NCBI GenBank assembly: GCA_032207245.1
Contig: CM063502.1
Location: 140,110,173-140,174,172 of the forward strand
Origin: Pardosa pseudoannulata
Taxonomy: Eukaryota; Arthropoda; Arachnida; Araneae; Lycosidae
Length of the DNA stretch: 64,000 nucleotides
Direction: 5' to 3'
The translations under genes were made by a program, and so were the position numbers. Shown here in pieces: positions 43,463-54,076 of this stretch; position 1 is the first letter of the stretch; the number at the start of each line of letters is the position of its first letter. The notes beneath the pieces are model-generated. The model had not been told where the DNA came from. It did not search any database and worked only from the letters and a program-made list of their open reading frames with translations.

Positions 43463-43548
43463 GTTAGGTTTGGAACATTACAGCCAATTTTTATTGCAAC
43501 ACGAGAGCTAACTAGACATGGATTTACTGCTTAACGCTGATTGTGCCA
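43463..43548 (-). mobile_element. tRNA-derived SINE fragment
   Basis: On + the order is GGTTTGGAACATTACAGCC, TTGCAACACGAGAGCTAACT and GATTTACTGCTTAACGCTGA, the tail-to-body part of the family in minus orientation. The tRNA head is missing. Confidence 0.6.
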
Positions 43549-43579
43549 AACCACGTTTGGCAATCATTTCATTCGTAAT

Positions 43580-44139
43580 TGTTTGGAATCTCCTTTAGGT
43601 TCTTACTACCTAAGCAGATCCTAGTATCAGTCATCATCACGAAACTACTCATAAATTTCCAGGAATCCAGATTAAAGAATGCCTGTTTACACTATTTAAC
43701 CTTGTATTTTAGATCTTCAGAAACACAGTGTGCAACAATGTGACCATTTCTAATTAGAATTATGAAAACATTATCCATTACAAGAAAAGCTGACAATCGA
43801 ACAAACCAAGCGACAAGAAAAGTCAAAACAAGATATACTTGATAATTATCAAAAATAAAAAATGTAGCAAACATGCAGCTGTTGTTTATTTGTTATGAAA
43901 ATTTAATAAGAGGATTTTCACTTTTCATAAGCATTAAAACATTATTCAAGTCGAATTGGGAATTCTTAACTAGCAGGAAAGATTAAAATTGTATTAGATG
44001 TGATTAACTTTACTGGAGTAATTTAAATAATTTAAATTAAGCCCTTGTATAACAAAGCCTTATATTAGTTAGAAGCCCTATAGGGGGATTTCATGAGGCA
44101 CTGTGGGCCTCTTCTCTTGTTTGTAGTAGTTATTAGTAA
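43580..44139 (-). repeat. Tandem duplication, unit 1
   Basis: A unit of about 560 bp. It is followed directly by a second copy with the same landmarks in order: GGAATC, AAATTTCC.GGAAT, TTTA.CTTGTATTTTA, GTGACCATTTCT, CGAACAAACCAAG, CTGTTGTTTATTTGTTATGA, GTAATTTAAATAATTTAAAT and TTGTAGTAGTTATTAGTA. On the minus strand both units keep a similar frame (AWFVRLSAFLVMDN here, SWFVRFSGFGVEDS in unit 2, each ending RNGH), so a coding origin is possible but unproven. Confidence 0.8.
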
Positions 44140-44297
44140 TCGTTCAGAATCGAATTTGGTGCCTACCTCATATGAAAGTCCTGGTATTATAAATCTCCCC
44201 TAAATCCTTCAGAAATTTCCGGGAATTCAGGTTGAAGAACGCTGCTCTACATTATTTAAGCTTGTATTTTATAATTTTAGAAACAGTGAGCACCAAT

Positions 44298-45288
44298 CCA
44301 GGTAGCACAACTATATCGGTCAATATCGTACAAATAATGGCCAATATTTTGAATGTCGCTGAATGTTGGACATCCAATTTTGACATCTGCCAATATAGAC
44401 CGACATATTGTAAAATTAAAATTTGAATTTGCTTAAAAAACATTTAAAAGAGTTAATTGTATAGCTTATAAGTGATATTTTTCTAAAATTTGAAATTTCA
44501 CAAATTGGCCATTTTTTACAAAATTGACTTTTTTGAATGTTTTTTTAATGTAGTTAACAATGTCATACGATGTCTCAAAAATATTGTCTAGTAATATTTA
44601 GCGATTTCTATCGATAGGCTTTAAAATAAATATAATTTTTTGACATCAAAGGATATTTCAGACATTCAGTGCAACAAATTAGCTGATTGTGACTGTGAGT
44701 GAATCGAGTCTACCCTTTCTCCCCAACGACTAACTGTAATTATTGCGATTTTTCGGAGACACGCAAATTAGAACTGGACTGCTGTAGATTTTTGTTCTGA
44801 TGGAAAGTGCCAGTTAATACAAATTTTAAACGTAAAACTGCTGAAACAAATAGAAAAAAGCCCTACTTCACTGAGAAGGGAATAAACTAGCTCTTATAGC
44901 AAAATAACCACGCGGTGAATTGATCAAAGGAATTATTGACCAACATTGTTAAATTACAAAAAATTATATTGATGGATATCGGGAGACCAACATTGCTAAT
45001 TAGCAAAAATGATAGTCAGTGTTATCGAGGAATATTGACCAATATTGCTAGATATTAAAAAAATGATATTCAGGGTTATCGAGGAATATGCTAAATATAA
45101 AAAATTCAATATTGCTAAATATTAAAAATGGTATTCAGGATTATAAAGAAATATTGACCAATATTGCTGGATATAAAAAATGATATTCAAGAATACGATT
45201 TTTTTCTTTTTTTCGGGGGGGGGGGAGCGGTTTACTTGATGTGTACAAGAATTATAATTTTGTGATTGACCGATTTTTTGTAACCTGG
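44298..45288. mobile_element. 991-bp element with CCAGGT...ACCTGG-type ends, inside tandem unit 2
   Basis: The left end reads CCAGGTAGCACAACTATATC then GGTCAATA. The right end, reverse-complemented, reads CCAGGTTACAAAAAATC then GGTCAATCAC. Comparison with unit 1 shows this block is absent there, fixing the borders to within a few bases. The target duplication is unclear. The inside contains a minisatellite and no recognisable transposase. Superfamily unknown. Confidence 0.68.
44932..45200 (+). repeat. Minisatellite, about five units of 45-60 bp
   Basis: Units share AATATTGACCAATATTGCTA, a (T)AAAAAATGATATTCAG motif and GGTTATCGAGG. Unit lengths vary by deletion. It is internal to the 991-bp element. 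Confidence 0.75.
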
Positions 45289-45697
45289 TAGTGTGACCAT
45301 TTCTGTTTAAAATAGATAAAATGCTATCCTCTACACCAAAACCTGAAAATCGAACAAACCAAGAGGCAAAGTAAAGTGAAATCAAGATATACTTGAAAAC
45401 AAGCGAATATGACATGCAGCGAACGTGCATCTGTTGTTTATTTGTTATGAATATTTAATAAGAGGATTTTTACCTTTCATAAACATTAAAACATGATTCA
45501 ACCCGAATTGGGAGTGCTTGGCTCGCGGGGAAGATTAAATTTGTATTTGATATGAATAATTTTACTAGAGTAATTTAAATAATTTAAATAAACCCTTGTA
45601 TAACAAAGCCTTGCATAAAAGTTAGTTAGGAGCCCTACAGGGGGGATTTAATGAGGTACTGTAGCACCCCTCCCTTGCTTGTAGTAGTTATTAGTAT

Positions 45698-47524
45698 GGA
45701 AACGGGTGGACTCGCAATATCTCCTTAGGGACATGGCTAAGCACGTGAAACTTGGGTAGTGCGACATATCGAAATTAAAAAGGAAACGATGTCATTATAA
45801 CTCCTATAGCCCTATGGCAGTGGGTGAGTACTTGATCTAATGGAAGGGAGGGCGTCCTCTTTTAGTAATCTTTTTGCTTAGCTGATAGGAGTCTACATGA
45901 TTAAATCATTTATCATTAAATAAGTATTTATATAAATTTTTTATGAACCGGAATGGATCGCTGGTTAAGTACTGAATTCATATTCCAAATGTACTTTCCA
46001 TAATCATGCTATCAGAAATCCATGAGATCTAAGCAGCAATATAAATAAATGCAAATCAATAATTGACATGATTAAATCTTTATACGTTAAGAAATTTCAA
46101 GAAGTTGAAAATGTTTGAAAATTCATTTTATTGTTTTGAACATATTTTAATCCATTTGTATTCTACTTAAACAAGGAGAGAGGTTCCTTGTAAGCGAAAA
46201 TAATTTTTTATTGCTCCCAAATGAATGTAATTTAAAACACATCTCAATTCTTGCTACAAATGAAAAAAACTGCCTAAAAATCAGGGGTATATACGCGCTT
46301 TTATGATAATTAGAAAAATTCTGCATTATGCCTTTATAATGCGAATGGGTTAAAAAAGACATTCTGAACAGTTTAACCATAGAACCCTATTCTATTCTTA
46401 TTAAACATTACTATTCTTACGCCTGTAAGACAACTTTTTAAGATTTATTTTGCAACAAAGAAAGTTATACACGCTTTTATTAAAAAATTATTTATTGCCC
46501 ACTGAAGCTATTTTCAGTTTATTATTTTAATTAACAAAACATTTCCGAGAAGTAAGGATAGTGTTCTAAGGTTAAAGGAAAATAAAGAGTATTCATTGTT
46601 TAGAATCAAGTTATTTATTTATCCTTATTTTTTTTGTCTAACATATTGCGATTATAGAATACTTTATATCATTCTGAGCAAAATATTTCTGCTACAAACA
46701 AGTGACAACTTTCTAATAAGAAAGGAAGCACTACGAAAAAAATAAACCTTTACCATTTATATGCATAATAAGAATCCGAGCTTAAAATTAAGCTTTTTAC
46801 AAGTTACTTTGAGTGGAAAACCAGTTTTATGTTTATTTTCCCACTTAATCAAACTTCAATTAAAAATCTAAGCAAAGAGTTAATTACTTTGTGATGCTCA
46901 AAGCACAAACTTAGTTTTTGTTTGATCCCCTGGGCAATTATCCCTTTTCCATCAGTTTAGTTATCTTTCTGATTACTATTTACTTATTCCAGAAGTGCAC
47001 TGGTGATGTGCGGTTATAAGCTTATAAGCAGCAAGAGATGGTAGGAAATGTGGGAAGAATCAGTAACGAACTCTGTCAGGCGCTAATTGCTAATCATGCT
47101 GTGTAAGGCTCTGCAAAACGTCAGCGCTGATGTTTTATTTTGTAAACTATGTTTGTATAGGCTCTCTGTGTGTGCGTTTCACAGATACGAAGTTTAAAAT
47201 AAATAGTTCAGTTTCTCGGTTCGGTTTTTCACCACATTTAAAGATATTTTTCCTTAACGTATGCTCTCAGAAGGAAAAAATTCCTACAAGGAAAACCCTC
47301 ATGCTTCTCTTTTATACCAACACTTACATTATCCCTTTACACTATGTCGTCACCCATAATGTGATATTCAAAATATGGATTTTAAATCCACTATTACTGC
47401 TACAGCAACAAGCTTGTTTTGCTTACTTGAGTATTTTTGTATAAACTGATGTGTCTGTTTATCTCAACTTATTTGTAATAAAAGAGTTTACGAGAAGTGT
47501 TTTCTTTTATCGCTGTTCAAGGTA
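45698..47524. other. No gene seen
   Basis: The first 170 bp are less AT-rich and may belong to the flank of the tandem duplication. Open frames further right (46147-46380 -, 47130-47444 +) have no recognisable domain and show compositional bias only. Confidence 0.45.
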
Positions 47525-47784
47525 TATTGGCTGGTATCAAAGTGATCCGAGAAATTCCAAACTATATGTTCGTCAAGTTTTTGTTTTTAAGAATTATTCA
47601 ACCTCGTTTTCATGGCCATGCCCTTTTTGAGTCATATCGGAGATTATAATTTGTTCATCTACTCTCATTGGTTTTTACACATACAGAAGAGGGAGGGTGA
47701 CCATGGCCATAAAGCTTAAATATCCAGAAAAAACTTTACGAAGAAAAATTTGGAATTTCTCGGAACGTTCTGATACAGCCAATA
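47525..47784. mobile_element. 260-bp MITE with inverted repeats of about 55 bp and TA ends
   Basis: Left arm: TATTGGCTGGTATCAAAGTG then ATCCGAGAAATTCCAAACT. The right arm, reverse-complemented: TATTGGCTGTATCAGAACGT then TCCGAGAAATTCCAAATTT. The arms stay similar to AAGTTTTT about 55 bp in. The outermost TA on each side suggests Tc1/mariner-type targeting. No coding capacity. Confidence 0.82.
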
Positions 47785-47839
47785 CCCATTGAACAACGTT
47801 AATACCACATGAACGGTCTTCTTAATTTAGAAGCAGGGA

Positions 47840-48070
47840 CCAAGCAAAAGATCTCTTGGCTTGGCCTGCCGCCTCCAGAGATGTCATTTGGGAAGTTGGC
47901 GGACGTTTCGACCACGCACCCATTTCACGTTAAGGAATGATAGAGACGCGAGTAAACCTACATCATCCTGGAAGGGAATCCCCGCTTCCAGGATGAGTCT
48001 CTCAACTGGAGTGAAAAGCGTTAACTTGCTCTGTGCTTCTGCTTGGCACAAATGTTTTTACAATTTTCAC
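47840..48070. other. GC-richer patch, unidentified
   Basis: Frames are open on + (47861-48088) and partly on minus, but the translations show no domain. It may be an eroded exon or transposon. Confidence 0.25.
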
Positions 48071-49084
48071 GTACTTCCGATACAATAGAGCCTAGAAAAT
48101 CTGCATACTTATGTATTTTTGATAATATATCAATCAGTTATAAAATATAAATTTTATAAATATACAAACTAATTGTATATTTATAATTTATAAAAATGTG
48201 ATAATTTTTAAACAGGAGTTCCATTTTTTGGCTTCTTTTATAACAATAATTACCTTCCAGCATTAATAAGTTAAAATTACCTCTAAAATGATTTAGTGAA
48301 TCTTTTGACTGAGATTTCATAATCTTCTGAAAATTAAACTCCAAAAAGTAGAAAATGGTAAATATAAAATAAACCCGACATTTCCATGAAGTAAAATAGA
48401 AAAATAAGGAAATTCAATTTTTACTTCATCCTGTAAAAAATTAAATAAAAATGCATTGAAAATGACTTCTATGGATTCGATGATTTTAAAGGCTTTTTTT
48501 CCTGCTTATTGCATAATGGATACTGTATAAGCTGTGAAACCGTGAATAAAAATGGCAAAAAAAAAATTGAATATTTAACAACATCTGATTTTTTAATGAA
48601 GCAGTTTATCGCTATAAATAAAATTGCGAATATTTCTTTTAATCTAGCTGAAAACTTTTGACTAAAAATAAAAGTATTCTGTGTCATAATAAGTTAGAAT
48701 TTTGAAATGCATATAGTGTTTTAATAAAAATGTAAGTAACTGCCAACGATTTATCAGACATAAAATTCGAAGTAGTATCATATTTGTTTAATCTTAGAAC
48801 AGTTTTTTGAAGACGAGATTATATAACAGCGTAAGGTTTGTTTTTTTAGTCCAATGAAAGGTTTATTATAAATTAACATAAATGAATCTTGAATACGTAA
48901 AGTAATTAAATATATCAATCTTAAACAGCATTTAAATAAAAAACAACAGTTACTCCTCAATTACGGATTACCATTATTTCATTTAGTGAGGCAAATCCTT
49001 AAGATATTCGTTTCTGTTCTTACAGAAGTAGAGCTCATTAGCCAAATGTACTATAATCAACAAACAATCACTGGTTTGCTATTA
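48071..49084. other. No gene seen
   Basis: AT-rich; only compositional open frames. Confidence 0.5.
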
Positions 49085-49130
49085 TCAAATCCTGTAGTAG
49101 ACAGTAGTACTCCAAACCAAACCAAACCCT
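49085..49130 (+). mobile_element. SINE 3' tail fragment
   Basis: GTAGTAGACAGTAGTACTCC followed by AAACCAAACCAAACCC, the end of the tRNA-derived SINE family. No head is preserved. Confidence 0.5.
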
Positions 49131-49559
49131 TTAGAAACTTGAGTTAAGGATTTTTTAATAGTACCTTATAACACCTTTTGGTTATTAACAATTCAGAATT
49201 TGTTGCGGTAAATGTATCTTGACAAATTTTGTACAAATTTGGTGCATTTTTCTTTCTGTGATCATCAAAACCTAAAAATCGTTGAAGATATAGGTGACTG
49301 TTCGATTGTAGAATTTTTCCAGATTCATTTTTACTGGATCAGGATGTCCTTAACTGGAAATTCTATATTCTAAATAGTCAACTTGAGTTTTGGTTAGTTT
49401 TTTCACCTAAATTTCAATCTTGATTTTCTCTCTATTTTCACAACTGTCTTAATTCTAAATCATACTTTTCAGTTGTGCTGGTAAGTAATTCTGTACCATT
49501 AAAATATGATCTGACATTTGTATCTTATTGAAAAATTATTTTTCTATCCTTTTTAAAAT

Positions 49560-50660
49560 TCTTCTAGAAGTTAGGACAAGCCACAGGGAAAGATACCTAT
49601 ATCTCCACTATTTTGCAGAAATTACTGTCAAATAAAATGAGGATTAATCTGAAGGTAATTGCTAAAATCCAGTTTTTGCATCCTGAATTTGAATATTTTC
49701 TTATCTTGTAAATGAGTTAAAAGATATATTGTTAGCAAAATATCATCTTAATTGCTCATTTACGGTTTTGGGGTCAAAACAATCCTAAACTGTTTCTGAG
49801 TTTAAATTACAATTATGCTATTAATCTTTTTCTAAAGGTATCTACTATTGTAATGACACCTTACATTTCAATTTTTTAAATGCCTAGTTTTCTACTGAAA
49901 GACTAAAGAGATTTTAGTATTAATAACGGAAGGAGTATTTATTTTCTCCCAAACTAATTATTATAATGGGATATATTTTACCTCTACCTTCAGCTATATT
50001 AGAGTTTCTTTCACAATTTTCTCTGGTACCTGTTTTCTACTTAGAACATTAACACATTAGTATTTTCATTATTTTACTAATTTACACTCTATACCACAAT
50101 TTGACGACTTTTGAACCGTTTAATTATTTTGCTTAATAACCATTCTTTGCAAGGTTTGTCTTTAATTCCATGAATAATTTTATAGCATAATATTCTGTCA
50201 GTCTCAACTCCATAATCACATTAAACCAGAGATTCACAAAATCGCACATTAAATTCTTAGAACATTTCAACAAAAGGTTTTATTCCTGAAAATTTTAAAC
50301 TATGAGAATATTTCATTTTTATAACTCGGAAGAATTTATCAGATTTTTCCAAAATTTTAATCAAAGGTATGCCCGTTTGTTCTCGACTGGTTGCAAATTC
50401 AAGTTGCGATAATGCTTTTTTACTACTGTTCCAGACGTTCAGAAAAATTACTGTTTTTCCGTTTCCTGGTTTATTTTCATTTCCGTATGTTGACATAAAA
50501 TCATTGAATTCTTTCCAACCTTACCATGTTTGTGATGGATTGTTCCCGGAAAAGAGGCTACAAATATTCCCGTTACGTAATTTCGATGCATTCATTAGAT
50601 TTTTAAAACTTTCGTACTTAAGCTTAAAAAAACAATGTACTTCCTATCCTTGACATCATA
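49560..50660 (-). other. Coding-like but broken minus-strand sequence, unidentified
   Basis: The minus strand gives protein-like stretches with stops between them: NASKLRNGNICSLFSGNNPS, STYGNENKPGNGKTVIFLNV, WNSSKKALSQLEFATSREQT (open 50496-50257), then ETDRILCYKIIHGIKDKPCK and EWLLSKIIKRFKSRQIVV about 100 bp on. It looks like a decayed transposon or pseudogene. I cannot assign a family. Confidence 0.3.
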
Positions 50661-50756
50661 TTACACGTATGTGTTTAAATCAATAGCTAATTAACGCTAA
50701 CTATCAAACAACATAAACCGTAACTACGTGTACACGCTAAATAAATTTTCTCTCTA

Positions 50757-50850
50757 AACGCTTGAGCGCTGCTCTTGGTTATTTAAGATCAGGGGTTCGA
50801 ATACTATTGCTTTCATGGATGTTCGAAACCGTTCGGAATCAGCCTTAACA
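50757..50850 (+). mobile_element. SINE head fragment
   Basis: A B-box-like AGGGGTTCGAATAC followed by CATGGATGTTCGAAACCGTT and CGGAATCAGCCTTAA, the tRNA head and first body block. It is truncated before the tail and lies opposite in orientation to the nearby full copy. Confidence 0.65.
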
Positions 50851-50889
50851 CATTGTGTGTGGTTACATTTCGCAGCGGAATTGTACCGG

Positions 50890-51066
50890 GTTTGGTTTGG
50901 TTTTGGAGCTCTATGGTCTACTGTTTTGCACACGAGAGCTAATGAGACCGGTACCTACTGCTTAAAGCCGATTCCGAACGGCTACGAACATCCATGCCAT
51001 AAAGGGATTCGAACCCACGAACTCCGGTACCGACGATCAGCGTCCTAACCAATCGGCTAGCATTCG
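50890..51066 (-). mobile_element. tRNA-derived SINE, complete copy with 15-bp target duplication
   Basis: The best copy of the family. On the minus strand it has an A box TAGCCGATTGGTTA (51059-51046) and B box GGTTCGAATCC (51015-51005), then ATGGATGTTCGTAGCCGTTC, GGAATCGGCTTTAAGCAGTA, GGTCTCATTAGCTCTCGTGT, CAGTAGACCATAGAGCTCC and tail AAAACCAAACCAAAC. It is flanked by perfect direct repeats GCGGAATTGTACCGG at 50875-50889 and 51067-51081, so it inserted recently. RNA polymerase III would transcribe from the internal boxes. Mobilisation depends on a LINE that I cannot identify here. Confidence 0.9.
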
Positions 51067-51549
51067 GCGGAATTGTACCGGCAGCGGGCGTTCTGAGCGT
51101 AAATTTAGTTATTCAATTAAATGTCAATAGATCGAAAATTATTTAATTTTTTAACCTACTTTTCGTATTTTATATTAAATATATAAACAAATATATAAGT
51201 AGAAATATATAAATAACAACCATAAGATTTTTGTAAACAAAAATATATTTTTTAGTGGCTTAATTTATAATAGTATCTTAAATATGAAAAATCAAATAGA
51301 AATAGTAGTATATAGTTTTAATTTTTTCGAATTACGTTATATATAAACATTTTTACATTACAAAAAATGAAAAGAGCAATCATAAAACTAATAATGTAAA
51401 AACTAGTTTTTGTCTAAATTTTTCTAGAATCTATGTAGTAGACAAGAACATTCGGCTTCGTTTTCCTGTATATACCGTTATTTTTGTACCCACAAATAAA
51501 CCATGTTGTTACACTAACCCGTACTAGTACGTGTCCCGCATATAATGTG

Positions 51550-51622
51550 TTAAGTCCTGGTCTCATTAACTCTCGTGTAGTAACACAGTAGACCGAAATA
51601 TCTAAACCAAACCAACCAACCT
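51550..51622 (+). mobile_element. SINE body and tail fragment
   Basis: TTAAGTCCTGGTCTCATTAA, CTCTCGTGTAGTAACACAGT, AGACCG and a TAAACCAAACCAACC tail. The tRNA head is missing. Confidence 0.72.
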
Positions 51623-51933
51623 TTAAACGTCCTTTGTTAAGTCTCAACAAATTACAGTACAATAAGTATTCTTGTGACCGTTAAACATAATAGCTCAACC
51701 TTATAGTCAATTCTAAATTTAAAACTGCCTTTTCCTATAGGTCTGTATTTCTGTATAATTTTCATGCACCTTTTCAATTTTGTATGCCTTTTTTTATTTT
51801 TTTATTTTATTTTTTATTTTTATTTTTTTGACAAAAATTCCTAGGCATTTACAAATATATATCATCTGAAAACTATAAGTCTGAATTTTGGCTTCTAATA
51901 CAGCTTAGAATCAACAGACCTATCTCTGTTTAA

Positions 51934-52053
51934 CTCTAAACATACCAAAACTTAAGACATACCTATTTATTTTATTTCTATTTTCATTCATTACCCATCG
52001 CATTCTCTACATATACATTACCGGTCATTTAACCGGTTATGGTATGTTTAGTT
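51934..52053. mobile_element. Possible 120-bp foldback/TTAA MITE
   Basis: CTCTAAACATACCAAAAC at the left and, reverse-complemented at the right, GAACTAAACATACCATAAC. TTAA flanks the left (51930-51933) and CTAA the right (52054-52057), so the target duplication is imperfect. Confidence 0.45.
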
Positions 52054-52598
52054 CTAATTGGGAACCCCCTGGGTAATGCCATAGAAATGATATTCATTCT
52101 GTTAGAGTTCGATCGATAATGGGATGGTTCTCTTCTAGGTATAACCACTCCCAAGTAAAGTCTAGTGTCATTGACACGAGAACTATTACAGTAAAAAATG
52201 TTTTTGATATGGACACTACATGAATTCCTTGTATGTCTAAATGCAATATTTCAACATGTTATGGCTAATCGATGACCCATGTTAATTCCGTTATATTGAA
52301 AATTTTTGTTAAATAAAGTTCAAATTGCTAATAAAAAAGGAGGTGCACAACAAGACGTTATAACAATCCTTTATATAAAATATGGACTTTCTACAGCTAA
52401 TCTTTTTTGATACATATGTGACATATGTACGTGCAGATGTCAAGAATAAACTAATCATAACCAGTTCAGGAATAATCAAATAGATATTTAAAGTTTGCTT
52501 ATGTAATACTTAAAAAGGTTAAAGCTCAATTGAGACGTAGTTACATGAATATTTTCTCTGAAATCTGAAATTTATTGTGATTACAGTACTTCTTTTAA

Positions 52599-52904
52599 CA
52601 TACTGATGACCAATCACACTCTGGTGCGGAATGTGGAGTCATGTCTCAATAGCCAGTCAAGCCGCGTCTGGCCGCGAGAAAATTCTTCTTTAATTATTCA
52701 TTATTGCTGTTCATGTGGTATTGCATGCAATATATTTCTGCTTATATTTGCATGGTGTGTTGATTAAGAACTAGGTATAAATTGTGGTTTGGAAATTAAT
52801 ATTTTTTACAGAAAATATAACGTAGGGTTGGCATTTGAGTATAATCTATTTGCATGACAAGGCATAAACAATCAATTTAATTTTAGTGACTGGTCATCAA
52901 TGCG
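52599..52904. mobile_element. 306-bp TTAA-flanked MITE
   Basis: TTAA at 52595-52598 and 52905-52908. The left end is CATACTGATGACCAATCAC. The right end, reverse-complemented, is CGCATTGATGACCAGTCAC. TTAA targeting points to piggyBac-type mobilisation, but the ends differ from the C-rich MITEs in this window, so it is a separate family. No coding capacity. Confidence 0.8.
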
Positions 52905-53024
52905 TTAATTCGTACAAGGAGTTAAATACCTACTTTTTAAGAAATTATTTGCTCTTTCTGATAGTATCCTTAAACCTTTGCCTGTCCTGTACATCACATA
53001 TTTACAAATCTAATGCTTTAACGC

Positions 53025-53048
53025 TTGTGTATCACATGTGATACACAA
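53025..53048. repeat. Perfect 24-bp palindrome
   Basis: TTGTGTATCACA followed directly by its exact reverse complement. It could form a cruciform or bind a dimeric factor. No element boundaries are evident around it. Confidence 0.85.
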
Positions 53049-53764
53049 TGAACTATATTTTAAGCATAAAATAATTAGCGACTTAAATTTAGCTATATTT
53101 TTCAGTTAGACGAAACGCAGCAAAATACATACGGGATATGATTATTCTTTCATATGGAGAGAGACAAAGGCTAACAAAAGAGTAGTAGTCTTAGAATATA
53201 GCCTGTTTGGAGTTTATTGCTACGTATACAGAAAATTGTATCCCTTTGATGCCCAGCCCATTCAGTGTTGAATGCCAAAATAAAAAAATGCACATATATA
53301 TATATGTATTATAAGTTAAATCAAATTTTTCCGTGATGTTTTTCTGAAAACCGAAAAATGTATTTTTAAAATTATAACATGATTAAAATTTGGACAAAGA
53401 ATGCACTTTAGGGCATTATACCAGCTTTCTAAATTATTTTAGACGAATCTATTTTCAATAGTTCTATTATTAATGTTAGTTATTAAACCAAACCAAATAG
53501 AAAATTTAAATGTAAAGTGAAGTTTTACTCTAAATAGTGCTAATGATAAGTCCTTCAATTATAATAGGTAGCATAAATCATAAATATTTCATTTTATCAA
53601 AGGTATGTTACATAAAGGAATTTAACATACTGTCTGGAACAGCATTTTCTACACTATGCTAGGCATATCGCCAACAAATGCTCTACAAATAACTATGAAA
53701 ATTAGCATAGATTATTGAGAAAGTATTATTATAACTTATACGCAAGCTTATTTTGCTACTTTAA

Positions 53765-53995
53765 TGTGCTTTGCTTTATTTAAACTTCAACTGGTATCTT
53801 GAGGTCTGATAGATTTCATCTTTAAGCATTTTCATCCCTCTAATTCATAGTTGATCTGTGTTTCTTCGTATTTTTCTGCAACGGGGAGTTTAGATAAATT
53901 AACAAGCTAGTTAATTGAAATGAACAACTGGAGATAACTTTATCTCACAAAATACATGCACAATAGTTAAAGGTTAGTTAAAATTTGATGATAAA
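53765..53995 (+). repeat. Dispersed repeat family, copy 2 of 3
   Basis: TTTAAACTTCAACTGGT, GATTTCATCTTTAAGCATTT, CATCCCTCTAATTCATAGTT, GAACAACTGGAGATAACTTT, CTCACAAAATAC and AATAGTTAAAGGTTA. It is closest to the copy at 62418-62640. Confidence 0.7.
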
Positions 53996-54076
53996 TGTTT
54001 ATTCTTAACTCTTATAGTTACGTTATTAATTTGAGAATTTAACTCTACATACTCTATTCTACAGAAACCTTGTTAA

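Larger units (their letters stand above)
44140..45697 (-). repeat. Tandem duplication, unit 2 (interrupted)
   Basis: Second copy of the unit at 43580-44139. Subtracting the 991-bp element at 44298-45288 leaves about 567 bp, the same as unit 1, so the element arrived after the duplication. Sequence identity to unit 1 is moderate to high across the aligned parts. Confidence 0.8.

Noticed and set aside
45202..45228. T-run followed by G-run as a telomere-like or G-quadruplex locus
   Set aside because: A single homopolymer junction, like the one at 38077-38108; no repeat unit of a telomere. Likely slippage or a consensus artefact.
47130..47444. 104-residue + frame
   Set aside because: Hydrophobic and AT-driven composition, no domain, no splice context. 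Not supported as a gene.
47861..48088. 75-residue + frame in a GC-richer patch
   Set aside because: Arg/Ser/His-rich translation without domain features; kept only as an unidentified patch.
50995..51066. A functional tRNA gene
   Set aside because: A and B boxes are present, but the sequence continues into the SINE body and does not form a clean acceptor stem. It is the SINE head.
53487..53500. AAACCAAACCAAA as another SINE tail
   Set aside because: Only the tail motif is present without any body block, so a SINE call is not supportable.
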